Shown piece by piece: positions 1 through 6,237 of a stretch of 11,018 nucleotides of DNA. Made by a program: the position numbers and the translations under genes. Source of the DNA: DASVCS01 sp036381495 (GTDB lineage: Bacteria > Gemmatimonadota > Gemmatimonadetes > Longimicrobiales > RSA9); NCBI GenBank assembly GCA_036381495.1, contig DASVCS010000162.1, forward strand, positions 1 to 11,018. The letters run 5' to 3'. Each line of letters starts with the position of its first letter. The first letter of the stretch is position 1. The notes under the pieces are model-generated. The model did not search any database. It was not told where the DNA came from and worked only from the letters and a program-made list of their open reading frames with translations.

Positions 1-5
1 CGGCG

Positions 6-911
6 TCAGTCGCCGAGGACCACGACGTCGAGGCGGCGGATGCGCTCGGGGTCGACGAGCACTTCGATTTCGACGATCCTGTCGCGCTCGATCGTGAAGC
101 CGAACACGGCGCGCGGCCGTCCGTCCGGCGCCCACGCGGCGCCCGGGGCGCCGTCCACGAGCGCCGGTCGTGCGCCGCGGGCGGTGCCCCTGAAGGTGCT
201 GGCCACGGCCTCCGCGCCGATAATCCGCTCGGCGAGCGGCGGTGCGCCGCGGGACACGTTCGCGGCGGCCGCCCGCACCGCAACGGGGTCGGCGCGGAGC
301 ACGACGTCGGGGTCGAGCACCGCGAGCAGTCCATCGAAATCGCCCTCCCGCGAGGCGGTGAGGAACGCGTCGACGACGGCGCGCCGGCGGTCGAGATCGG
401 CGTCGGATGCCGGTGTCGCGCCCCGCACCCGCCGGCGCGCGCGGCTCGCGAGCTGCCGCGCCGCGACCGGCGTGCGCCCCACGATCGGCGCGATCTCGTC
501 GAACGGCACGTCGAACATGTCGTGCAGCACGAACGCGACGCGCTCGGCCGGCGCCAGCGTGTCGAGCACCACGAGCATCGCGAGGCCGACCGAGTCGGCC
601 AGCAGCGCGTCACGCTCGGGGTCGCTCCCGACCGTGTCGCGGGGGGCCGGCCGCGGCGCGTGCGCGTCCAGCGGCTCCTCGCGCCGCGACCGGCGCGAGC
701 GCAGCATGTCCAGGCACACCCGTGCGACGACCGTCGTCAACCACCCGCGCAGGTTCTCGACTCCGCTCGTACCGGAACGGCTGAGCCGCAGCCACGCCTC
801 CTGCACCGCGTCCTCCGCCTCGCCCCGCGCGCCGAGCATCCGGTAGGCGACCCCGCGGAGGTGGGCGCGGTGCTCCTCGAATCGCGCCGCCAGCCAGTCG
901 TGTTCAGCCAT
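6..911 (-). CDS. ECF41-type (SigJ-like) RNA polymerase sigma factor with C-terminal SnoaL-like domain
   Basis: Directs RNA polymerase to a small set of promoters. The 301-aa protein has sigma region 2 at about residues 8-77 (including AEDAVQEAWLRL and WLTTVVARVCLDMLRSRR), sigma region 4 at about 108-163 (LAPAERVAFVLHDMFDVPFDEIAPIVGRT, split here only by ordinary loops), then a SnoaL/NTF2-like domain at about 175-290. This fused C-terminal domain replaces a separate anti-sigma factor in the ECF41 group. The C-terminal DPERI (287-291) corresponds to the family NPDKL motif, but the family DGGGK motif is not visible: the aligned stretch reads DPVAV (208-212). The start at 911 is supported by GGAAGGA at 926-920. 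The gene diverges from a carboxymuconolactone-decarboxylase gene, the usual ECF41 neighbour, and has a matching ECF41-like promoter of its own, so autoregulation is likely. The stop lies only 5 nt inside the window edge. Confidence 0.93.
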   Translation of the reverse strand: MAEHDWLAARFEEHRAHLRGVAYRMLGARGEAEDAVQEAWLRLSRSGTSGVENLRGWLTTVVARVCLDMLRSRRSRREEPLDAHAPRPAPRDTVGSDPERDALLADSVGLAMLVVLDTLAPAERVAFVLHDMFDVPFDEIAPIVGRTPVAARQLASRARRRVRGATPASDADLDRRRAVVDAFLTASREGDFDGLLAVLDPDVVLRADPVAVRAAAANVSRGAPPLAERIIGAEAVASTFRGTARGARPALVDGAPGAAWAPDGRPRAVFGFTIERDRIVEIEVLVDPERIRRLDVVVLGD

Positions 912-912
912 C

Positions 913-939
913 GGTCACATCCTTCCGTTGCGCTCCGTC
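913..939 (+). promoter_or_regulatory. ECF41-type promoter for the carboxymuconolactone-decarboxylase-like gene
   Basis: GGTCACA (913-919), then exactly 16 nt, then CGTC (936-939), read on the plus strand. It has the same elements and spacing as the minus-strand promoter at 974-948. Transcription would start near 946 and leave a leader of about 150 nt before the start codon at 1099. The -35 element abuts the sigma factor start codon, and the spacer overlaps that gene's ribosome binding site, so polymerase bound here would block sigma gene expression. Confidence 0.7.
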
Positions 940-947
940 ATGGGATT

Positions 948-974
948 GACGGATGGAACGCGTCCGATGTGACC
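948..974 (-). promoter_or_regulatory. ECF41-type promoter for the sigma factor gene
   Basis: On the minus strand GGTCACA (974-968) is followed by exactly 16 nt and CGTC (951-948). The ECF41 consensus as I remember it is TGTCACA-N16-CGTC, so this is a one-mismatch fit. Transcription would start near 941 and give a leader of about 30 nt before the start codon at 911. The site is the mirror image of the plus-strand promoter at 913-939. Confidence 0.75.
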
Positions 975-1098
975 GGGAGGCCGGCCTCCCGCGGACGCGA
1001 GCGATCGGCGCCGATCGCCGTCTCGTCAGGATCGCGACCGGGACGCGCGGCATCCCGGTTCGACGAACATACCCGAAGACTCTTGGAGGAGAGCCATC

Positions 1099-1572
1099 AT
1101 GGAAACGGCAACCATTGAGCCACGGATGCGCAATCCGGGGATGATCCTTCCCGGCGTCGTGCAGGCGGTCCAGACACTGATCGCGGCCACGAAGGGAGCC
1201 GGCGTGCCGGAGGCCACGCTCGAGCTCGTCCACCTGCGCGTGAGCCAGATCAACGGCTGTAGTTTCTGCGTCGACCTTGGGCGCCGCTCGGCCAGGGAGG
1301 CGGGCGAGACGGACGAGCGCCTGTTCGCGGTGGCGGCGTGGCGGGAGGCGCCGTACTTCACCGATGCCGAACGCGCCGCGCTGGCGCTCGCCGAGGCGGC
1401 CACCCGCTTGAGCGACCGCGCGGACCCGGTTCCGGACGAGATCTGGGAGGAGGCCGCGCGCCACTTCGATGAGAAGGCGCTCGCCGCGCTGGTCCTCTGG
1501 ATCGCGACGACCAACTTCTTCAACTGCATGAACGTCGCCACCAGGCAGCCGGCCGGCGCGTGGACGCCCTGA
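1099..1572 (+). CDS. Carboxymuconolactone decarboxylase / AhpD-like family protein, ECF41 partner
   Basis: A 157-aa all-helical AhpD-fold protein. Members of this fold act as peroxidase or disulfide reductases through a CxxC pair. The core motif is LVHLRVSQINGCSFCVD (43-59), with Cys54 and Cys57; Glu42, twelve residues before the first Cys, matches the AhpD active-site Glu. The usual His four residues after the second Cys is Gly61 (codon GGG), so the standard proton relay looks incomplete. The start follows a strong ribosome binding site, GGAGGAGAG (1085-1093). It diverges from the ECF41 sigma factor gene and is preceded by a matching promoter, so it is the likely sole target of that sigma factor here. 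ECF41 loci commonly encode such proteins, oxidoreductases or epimerases. The physiological substrate is unknown; a thiol redox role is inference. Confidence 0.9.
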   Translation: METATIEPRMRNPGMILPGVVQAVQTLIAATKGAGVPEATLELVHLRVSQINGCSFCVDLGRRSAREAGETDERLFAVAAWREAPYFTDAERAALALAEAATRLSDRADPVPDEIWEEAARHFDEKALAALVLWIATTNFFNCMNVATRQPAGAWTP

Positions 1573-1582
1573 ACGCTGCCGA

Positions 1583-1622
1583 GCGGCACGGCCACCGCGT
1601 CCCGTCGCGGTGGCCGCGCCGC
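1583..1622. terminator. Hairpin between convergent genes, probable bidirectional terminator
   Basis: An 11-bp perfect stem (1589-1599 with 1606-1616) and a 6-nt loop TCCCGT, extended after one A/C mismatch by five more pairs (1583-1587 with 1618-1622). It begins 11 nt after the carboxymuconolactone-decarboxylase stop and lies between two convergent genes. There is no T-tract on either strand, so it may act through the hairpin alone or with Rho. Confidence 0.6.
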
Positions 1623-1687
1623 CCCTCACATGCCGGCGGCCGGTCCGTTCGGCGGCTCGGTCGCGAACGGGAGCGGCGAGGCGCGGC

Positions 1688-3166
1688 TCACGACCCCGCC
1701 GCGCGGCGCGCCGAGAGCCGGCCGCGCTCGATCGGCCGGCCGGCCAGGATGACGGTCTCGATCGTGTCGTACGCATCCACGCTGTCGAGCGGATTCTCGC
1801 GCAACAACAGGAGGTTCGCGGTCTTGCCCGGCTCGATGGTGCCGATGGCGTCGTCGAGCCCGAAGGCGCGCGCGTTCTCGATGGTGAGCGCCCGGAACAA
1901 CCGTTCTTCGGACACACCCGCATCGATCCACCGGTGCATCTCCCACAGCCCGTTCAGTCCCGGCGGATTCGCGTACGTCGGCGCACTCGGCGTATCGCTG
2001 CCGAAGAGGAGCCGCGCGCCGCGTCCGGCCAGCACGCGCACGACCCGGCCGAGACGCCGGAAGAGGGGCGCGTAGGCGGTCCCGGGCTCCAGATCGCCCA
2101 GGCTGCCCGCGATCTGGTCACGAAACCAGCCCGCTTCCGGTGTCCGGTACCACTCGATGAGCGCGGCCGGATAGGCGTCGGAGAGCATCGGATCATCCAG
2201 GAAATCCTCGTCGAAGAGGTCGACCTCCCCGTGGAGCACCTGGAACGTCGGCTCGTAGCCGATGCCGCCCTCGGCGATCGTTCGCAACAGCGCGTCGACG
2301 TCGCCCGGGAGCATCTCGCCGTCGAGGCCGTTCCACATCCCGTGGGCGATGATGTCCACCCCGGCCGCGACCGCGAACTCCTGCGCGGCCTTCGAGTTGG
2401 CGTGGATCAGGACGGGCAGGCTGCGGGCGTGCGCCGCTTCGACCAGCGCGCGGATCGTCTCGAGCGTCGGCGTCGGCAGATCGTGCACGCCGCCGAAGCC
2501 CGGCTCGTAGGCCGTCTTCACGCAGATCGCGCCATCCGCCGCCATCCGCTCGACCACGGCTTCCGGAGTATGCGCTTCCGGATCGATCGAGGCCGGGATC
2601 CGCTCCCGCTGGCGCGCGTCGTAGAGGAAGTACGGCATCATGCGGAATCGCAGATCCTCCGGCATGAAGTTCATGGGATAGCCGTTCGCGATCGGCGCAC
2701 CGCCGCAGAAATACGCGTCGGGACGGATCTCGGCCTCGTTCCACCGCGCGATGCGGTCCGGCGTGCCGAACCGGTCCACGACCGTCGTGAAGCCGAAGTA
2801 GAGGTAGCTGCGCGGCTGCTGTGCGCGCGCCACCGCCGCGATTTCGGGGTGTTCCCGTTCGTGAGCGGGCAGCATCCCCGGCACATCGGCCAGATGCACG
2901 TGGCTGTCGATGAGGCCCGGGACGAGAAACCGTCCCGCGCCGTCGATCGTCCGCCCCGCCGTCAGCACCCGCGTGCCCACCTCCGCAATGCGCCCGTCCC
3001 GGACGAGCACGTACGCGTGCTCGAGCGGTGCGGTGCGCTCGGGCGAGATCACGGTGACGTCGCGGATGACGAGGGATCCGGACGGCGCCTCGGCCACCTG
3101 CGCCGATGCGATGGGACTCGAAAGGGCGATGGCGGTGAGGGTCAGGGCCGGGATCTTCATCTTCAT
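1688..3166 (-). CDS. Secreted amidohydrolase-superfamily metalloenzyme (imidazolonepropionase-like)
   Basis: Hydrolyses an unidentified C-N, C-O or similar bond in a metal centre, outside the cytoplasm. The 492-aa protein starts with a signal peptide: basic MKMK, a hydrophobic stretch at about 6-17, and a likely cut after ASA (22). A small beta domain (30-82) precedes the TIM barrel. Metal-site residues are His89 and His91 (IDSHVHL), a candidate carbamylated Lys217 (CVKTAYE), His255 (LIHAN), His275 (IAHGMW) and Asp391 (LLFGSDTPS). The ending ENARAFGLDDAIGTIEPGKT (430-449) returns to the beta domain and is typical of the imidazolonepropionase-like branch. The set looks intact, so an active enzyme is likely. 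GAGGA lies 12 nt upstream of the start, somewhat far; a second Met at codon 3 is possible. Monocistronic, transcribed away from the VOC gene. The substrate cannot be read from the sequence; peptide-like or cyclic amide compounds are possibilities. Confidence 0.9.
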   Translation of the reverse strand: MKMKIPALTLTAIALSSPIASAQVAEAPSGSLVIRDVTVISPERTAPLEHAYVLVRDGRIAEVGTRVLTAGRTIDGAGRFLVPGLIDSHVHLADVPGMLPAHEREHPEIAAVARAQQPRSYLYFGFTTVVDRFGTPDRIARWNEAEIRPDAYFCGGAPIANGYPMNFMPEDLRFRMMPYFLYDARQRERIPASIDPEAHTPEAVVERMAADGAICVKTAYEPGFGGVHDLPTPTLETIRALVEAAHARSLPVLIHANSKAAQEFAVAAGVDIIAHGMWNGLDGEMLPGDVDALLRTIAEGGIGYEPTFQVLHGEVDLFDEDFLDDPMLSDAYPAALIEWYRTPEAGWFRDQIAGSLGDLEPGTAYAPLFRRLGRVVRVLAGRGARLLFGSDTPSAPTYANPPGLNGLWEMHRWIDAGVSEERLFRALTIENARAFGLDDAIGTIEPGKTANLLLLRENPLDSVDAYDTIETVILAGRPIERGRLSARRAAGS

Positions 3167-3855
3167 GCGTTGGCGAGTTCCTCGGATCAGGGCAGTCGGG
3201 GTCCGTCGGGCGGGTCAGGATAGGGGCACGGGTGGATCGCTCGCAATACATCGCTTCTCGCGAGCCCGGATCCGTCCGAGCGATCGGAAAGATCCCGGGT
3301 GGCCGGTCACGTGGCCGTCGCCCAGCGGGAGGCTCCGCGCGCGGCCGGCGCCGGGAGCCAGAGCGGCCAGGAGTGCGACGATGAAGACAGGTGCGGAGCG
3401 CCGTGGGCGTCGTCGCATCAGCCGGCGCGGTTCGAGACGTGATGTGTCGGTCGTGTTCGTTTCCGTCGACATCGGCGCCGGCGCATCCGTTGCCCTACGG
3501 GTGCTCCGGCCGGGCCCCACACTCGCCCATGATCGCCTGGATCGCGCTCGTCCGCCAGTCCGGGGCCGGGCGGCTTCGGGACTCCGGGGATGCGCCACCG
3601 CCGGGTCCGGTGCCGCGCGGCGCCAGGCGGCGCTCGTCGCCTCGGCGCGCCGAGGCCGGGATCATGGGGCCGCGCCGACCGCGCCACCCGCGGGGCGCGG
3701 ACCTGCGCCGGGATCCGGCGGTGGCGCGGACGCTGACGGCGGTGGCGTAGGGGTGCGCCCGCCGGCGCCCGCCGAGACTCCACGCCTTGACGGCCGGCGG
3801 CGGGTGCGGCATGCTGATCCGCGCAAACGTTCGTTCGCAGAATCCAGGAGACACC
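3167..3855. other. Non-coding gap between divergent amidohydrolase and VOC genes
   Basis: About 690 bp with no convincing gene. Open frames exist on both strands, but their composition is arginine- and proline-rich and their third-position GC is lower than in the real genes. A weak minus-strand promoter candidate for the amidohydrolase is TTGCGA (3246-3241), 18 nt, TATCCT (3222-3217), 4/6 matches in each box. GATCGCTCG (3235-3243) and CGAGCGATC (3277-3285) form a 9-nt perfect inverted repeat just upstream of it, a possible operator. Nothing recognisable was seen at 3330-3800. Confidence 0.5.
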
Positions 3856-4290
3856 ATGAGCACCGATGTACCGGTTCCGGCCGCCGCCGAACGGCGCGCC
3901 CAGCCCGAATCCTTCCGTGCCCGCGCGCTCGCGGCCTCGCTGACCGTGAAGGACCTCCAGGAGAGTCTGGCCTGGTACCGCGATGTGCTCGGTTTCACCG
4001 TGGACCGGGAGTACGAGCGCGACGGCAAGCTGATGGGCGTGGCGTTGAAAGCCGGCAGCGTGCGGCTCCTCCTCAACCAGGACGACGGCGCCAGGGGCTG
4101 GGACCGCATCAAGGGCGAGGGCTTCTCGCTGAACTTCACGACGGCGCAGAACGTCGACGACATCGCGAACCGCATCAAGGCGCACGGCGGCACGCTCGAG
4201 ACCGAGCCGGCCGACATGCCCTGGGGCGTGCGCGCCTTCCGCGTGCGGGATCCGGACGGGTTCAAGCTGGCGATTTCGTCGGAGGCGTAG
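3856..4290 (+). CDS. VOC-superfamily (glyoxalase / bleomycin-resistance fold) protein
   Basis: A 144-aa protein with two beta-alpha-beta-beta-beta modules. The first is at about 25-75 (ASLTVKDLQESLAWYRDVLGF, broken only by my alignment, then VALKAGSVRLLLNQ) and the second at about 88-141, ending RDPDGFKLAI. The start at 3856 has CCAGGAG (3844-3850) six nt upstream; the frame is open 23 codons further 5' but those residues are not family-like. Members bind metals, drugs or small aldehydes, or act as dioxygenases and isomerases. The usual metal positions (His at strand 1, Glu at the end of strand 4, Glu after DPDG) look unoccupied, so binding or sequestration may be more likely than metal catalysis. 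The gene stands alone and converges on the hypothetical gene at 4430-5479. The substrate is unknown. Confidence 0.88.
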   Translation: MSTDVPVPAAAERRAQPESFRARALAASLTVKDLQESLAWYRDVLGFTVDREYERDGKLMGVALKAGSVRLLLNQDDGARGWDRIKGEGFSLNFTTAQNVDDIANRIKAHGGTLETEPADMPWGVRAFRVRDPDGFKLAISSEA

Positions 4291-4316
4291 CAGGCGCCGG
4301 GCGGCGGGGAGGGGTC

Positions 4317-4355
4317 TCGGCCGCAGCGGATCCGCCGCAGCCGCACCGCGGCCGA
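4317..4355. terminator. Hairpin between convergent VOC and hypothetical genes
   Basis: TCGGCCGC (4317-4324) pairs with GCGGCCGA (4348-4355), and inside it GCGG (4326-4329) pairs with CCGC (4341-4344) across a small asymmetric bulge, leaving an 11-nt loop. It sits 27 nt past the VOC stop and about 75 nt past the 3' end of the opposing gene. No T-tract follows on either strand. In such GC-rich sequence some pairing is expected by chance. Confidence 0.4.
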
Positions 4356-4429
4356 CCCGTCCTCGCCGTGTCGGGGCGGGGGGAGCGTTGGCGGGAGCGC
4401 CTCGGGCACGGCCGCAGAGCGGGACCGCG

Positions 4430-5479
4430 TCAGCGCGTCAGGCGCCGGAGCCGATCGAGCGCGGTCCGAATCGACGATGGCGTCAGCAGGTCGTCGGCGA
4501 TCGCGGCGATCTCTTCCGCCTCGCGCCACGCCCGCTCCAGCGCCTCCAGCTCCCCGCGCAGCGCTCGCAGCTCCGCCTCTTCGTGCAGCGCCATTTCGAG
4601 CGCCAGACGGTCGGTCGAATCGAGTCCGAACAGACCGGTCGTGTATGCGCCCGTCCAGGCCGACTGCTGCGGCTTGCGCCGGTTGGTGCCCCGCTTGAAC
4701 GGGACCGCCGTCGCATCGGCGGCGTACCTGCTGAGCCGCTCCAGATATCCGTCGATACCGCCGGCCTCCTCGAGTACGTTCACCGCGGATTGCACTACGC
4801 CTCGTTTGCCGCCGTAGCGGTTGACGTGCGGCATGAGGACGCCGGCGACGCGCAATGCCTCCGGGCCCTCAATGCGTGCTTCGCCACCCTTGAAGCGGAC
4901 ATCGAGCGCGAGGGGCGCCTCGACGCCCGGCACCAGCCGGGTTTCCGCCAGGTGCCGTCGCCGAACCGCGACCGTGCCGGTGGCGTCCGTTCGAATCCGG
5001 GCCACGACCTTCTCGGCGGGGCCGTGCACGATCGCATTCGCACCATAGGCAATGGCGCCACCGAAGATCCCCGCGCTCACGCCGGCCACGGCTCCGCCGA
5101 CGAGCACGGCAAGACCGCCACCCGCGATCAGGACCTGGCGGCGGCGCCGCCTGCCGAACTGGTCCCCGTAACGCCATGCCGCGTATTCCGGTCGCAGCGG
5201 TTCGCCGATCCTGACGAGCTCGGTGCCGTCGGCGACCCGCGCGAGTCCGATGTTTTCCGTCGAAACGCGCTTCCTCACCGCGCGGAACCGACGTTCGGCC
5301 TGCTCGATCGCCTCCCAGCGCTCCTCGAGGGGCGTCAGATTCCAACGCTCGCAACGGCGGCACACCACCCACAGCCGGCCCTTGCCGGCGTCGAAGGCAA
5401 GACGACGGCCGACCGGGAAATCATAGAGCGCTTCGTTACGCCCGAGATCCGCGTTACAGAAGAGACACGTGGAGTACAT
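4430..5479 (-). CDS. Conserved hypothetical protein: N-terminal zinc ribbon, glycine-rich membrane segment, C-terminal coiled coil
   Basis: A 349-aa protein with no named function that I know. It opens MYSTCLFCNADLG with Cys5/Cys8, and a second pair Cys40/Cys43 (VVCRRCERW), giving a likely four-Cys zinc site. FPVGRRLAFDAGKGRLWVV lies between the pairs. Residues 44-110 are charged and end in RYGDQFGRRRRR (103-114), just before a glycine/alanine-rich hydrophobic stretch at about 116-150 that could be one or two membrane segments. Residues 155-260 are mixed alpha/beta, and 293-327 is Glu/Ala/Leu-rich and likely coiled coil. The frame is open to 5881, but the family-like sequence begins at 5479 and the upstream part is arginine-rich low-complexity. 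No clear ribosome binding site is visible there. I recall near-identical motif order in Gemmatimonadota hypothetical proteins; this is unverified. Monocistronic. Confidence 0.82.
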   Translation of the reverse strand: MYSTCLFCNADLGRNEALYDFPVGRRLAFDAGKGRLWVVCRRCERWNLTPLEERWEAIEQAERRFRAVRKRVSTENIGLARVADGTELVRIGEPLRPEYAAWRYGDQFGRRRRRQVLIAGGGLAVLVGGAVAGVSAGIFGGAIAYGANAIVHGPAEKVVARIRTDATGTVAVRRRHLAETRLVPGVEAPLALDVRFKGGEARIEGPEALRVAGVLMPHVNRYGGKRGVVQSAVNVLEEAGGIDGYLERLSRYAADATAVPFKRGTNRRKPQQSAWTGAYTTGLFGLDSTDRLALEMALHEEAELRALRGELEALERAWREAEEIAAIADDLLTPSSIRTALDRLRRLTR

Positions 5480-5521
5480 CGCGAGCGGTGCGGGTACGGG
5501 TCGCGGGCGTGCGCCTGAAAC

Positions 5522-5636
5522 GGAGTTCGTGCGCGGGCGCGAGCGCGTGCGCGTGTGGTGCATTGTCGTGCCCGTGCGGCCGGCAATGGCGGCGAGGCCG
5601 CGCACGCGCTCGCGCACCCGCACGTGCACGAACTCC
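5522..5636. repeat. Long imperfect GC-rich inverted repeat
   Basis: The left arm (5522-5553) starts GGAGTTCGTGC and ends GCGCGAGCGCGTGCGCG. The reverse complement of the right arm (5599-5636) starts and ends with the same 11 and 17 nt, with extra bases between. About 28 bp can pair around a 45-nt loop. Both neighbouring genes are transcribed away from it, so it is not an obvious terminator. The right arm overlaps a competing 11-nt inverted pair (5592-5602 with 5649-5659), so two exclusive folds are possible. The left arm resembles the sequence at 8995-9022. Confidence 0.65.
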
Positions 5637-5746
5637 CAAGCTAATCCCCGCGGCCTCGCTCCGCTACTTTCCAAGCCCAAGCAGCCTGCATCGCCGCCGG
5701 TCCGCGCATGCTGCGGCCGCGCACGCGGTCCCCCTTGCGCCCTGAA

Positions 5747-5784
5747 CCCTACGATCATAGGTTGATCAACCCCACGTTGTAGGG
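5747..5784 (+). promoter_or_regulatory. Compound palindrome, likely PadR operator of the padR-permease operon
   Basis: GGTTGATCAACC (5760-5771) is a perfect 12-bp palindrome centred at 5765.5. CCCTAC (5747-5752) and GTAGGG (5779-5784) are 7 nt outside it on each side and share the same centre. Overlapping on the left is CCTACGATCATAGG (5748-5761), a palindrome with one mismatched pair, centred at 5754.5, exactly 11 bp from the other. PadR dimers bind palindromes and commonly repress their own operon. A weak promoter, TTGCGC (5735-5740), 17 nt, TAGGTT (5758-5763), would overlap the site; the promoter call is low confidence. Confidence 0.6.
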
Positions 5785-5904
5785 ATGATGAACTGGAGCG
5801 GCCCGCCCGCGGGTTCGGAGCCGCGCGGCCGCGCGCCGCGCTCTGTTCGCGGGCACCTGCGACGCCGGCGTGACGCGGCAACCGCTCTGGAGGGAGAGAG
5901 CCAC

Positions 5905-6237
5905 ATGACCGACCACGCCTTTCTCGGTGAATTCGAGCACCTCGTCCTCGCGACTGCGCTCCGGCTGAAGGGCGAGGGCTACGGCGCGACGCTCGTCCGC
6001 GAGCTCGAAGAGCGGACGGGGCGGCAGGTACAGGGTGGGGCGCTCTACGCCACGCTGGACCGCCTCGAGCGCAAGGGCTACCTGGTCAGCCGGATGGGCG
6101 ATCCGGACCCGGTGCGCGGGGGGCGGCCGAAGAGGTTCGTGACGGTGACGCCGGAGGGTGTACGCGCGCTCGCCGCGCAGCGGGAGGCGCTGCTCCGGAT
6201 CTGGGACGGGCTCGAGGCCACGTTCGAGGAAGCATGA
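5905..6237 (+). CDS. PadR-family winged-helix transcriptional regulator
   Basis: A 110-aa, short PadR-type repressor that probably controls its own operon with the permease. The winged helix covers about residues 5-85: GEFEHLVLATALRLKGEGYG as the first helices, then GYGATLVRELEERTGRQVQGGALYATLDRLERKGYL with the recognition helix at GGALYATLDRLERKG, and the wing around VRGGRPKRFVTVTPEG. The remaining tail is short, as in PadR proteins of the ADOP-linked type. The start at 5905 has GGAGGGAG (5889-5896) at proper spacing; the frame is open to 5785 but the extra residues are arginine-rich and not family-like. The stop overlaps the permease start (ATGA), showing co-translation. The inducing signal is unknown; drugs, phenolics or cell envelope stress are usual PadR signals. 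Confidence 0.93.
   Translation: MTDHAFLGEFEHLVLATALRLKGEGYGATLVRELEERTGRQVQGGALYATLDRLERKGYLVSRMGDPDPVRGGRPKRFVTVTPEGVRALAAQREALLRIWDGLEATFEEA

Larger units (their letters stand above)
5480..5904. other. Regulatory and repeat-bearing gap between the hypothetical gene and padR
   Basis: A 425-bp divergent intergenic region. It holds the inverted repeat at 5522-5636, a second exact inverted pair (GCGAGGCCGCG at 5592-5602 and CGCGGCCTCGC at 5649-5659), the compound palindrome at 5747-5784 and the padR ribosome binding site at 5889-5896. The frames running through it are arginine- and alanine-rich and not protein-like. Confidence 0.6.

Noticed and set aside
953..1144. 63-codon plus-strand frame in the leader of the carboxymuconolactone-decarboxylase-like gene
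   Set aside because: It overlaps the real start at 1099 in another frame, has no ribosome binding site and no protein-like features.
3215..3418. Minus-strand 67-codon frame beginning with a signal-peptide-like segment (MRRRPRRSAPVFIVALLAAL)
   Set aside because: The part after the hydrophobic segment has many A/T third positions, no domain and no ribosome binding site; more likely chance or a decayed remnant.
3391..3750. Plus-strand 119-codon frame in the amidohydrolase-VOC gap
   Set aside because: Composition is dominated by Arg, Pro and Ala as expected of random frames in GC-rich DNA, with no recognisable motif and no start signal.
5480..5881. N-terminal extension of the hypothetical protein by 134 codons
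   Set aside because: The extension runs through the inverted repeat and is low-complexity arginine-rich; family-like sequence starts at 5479.
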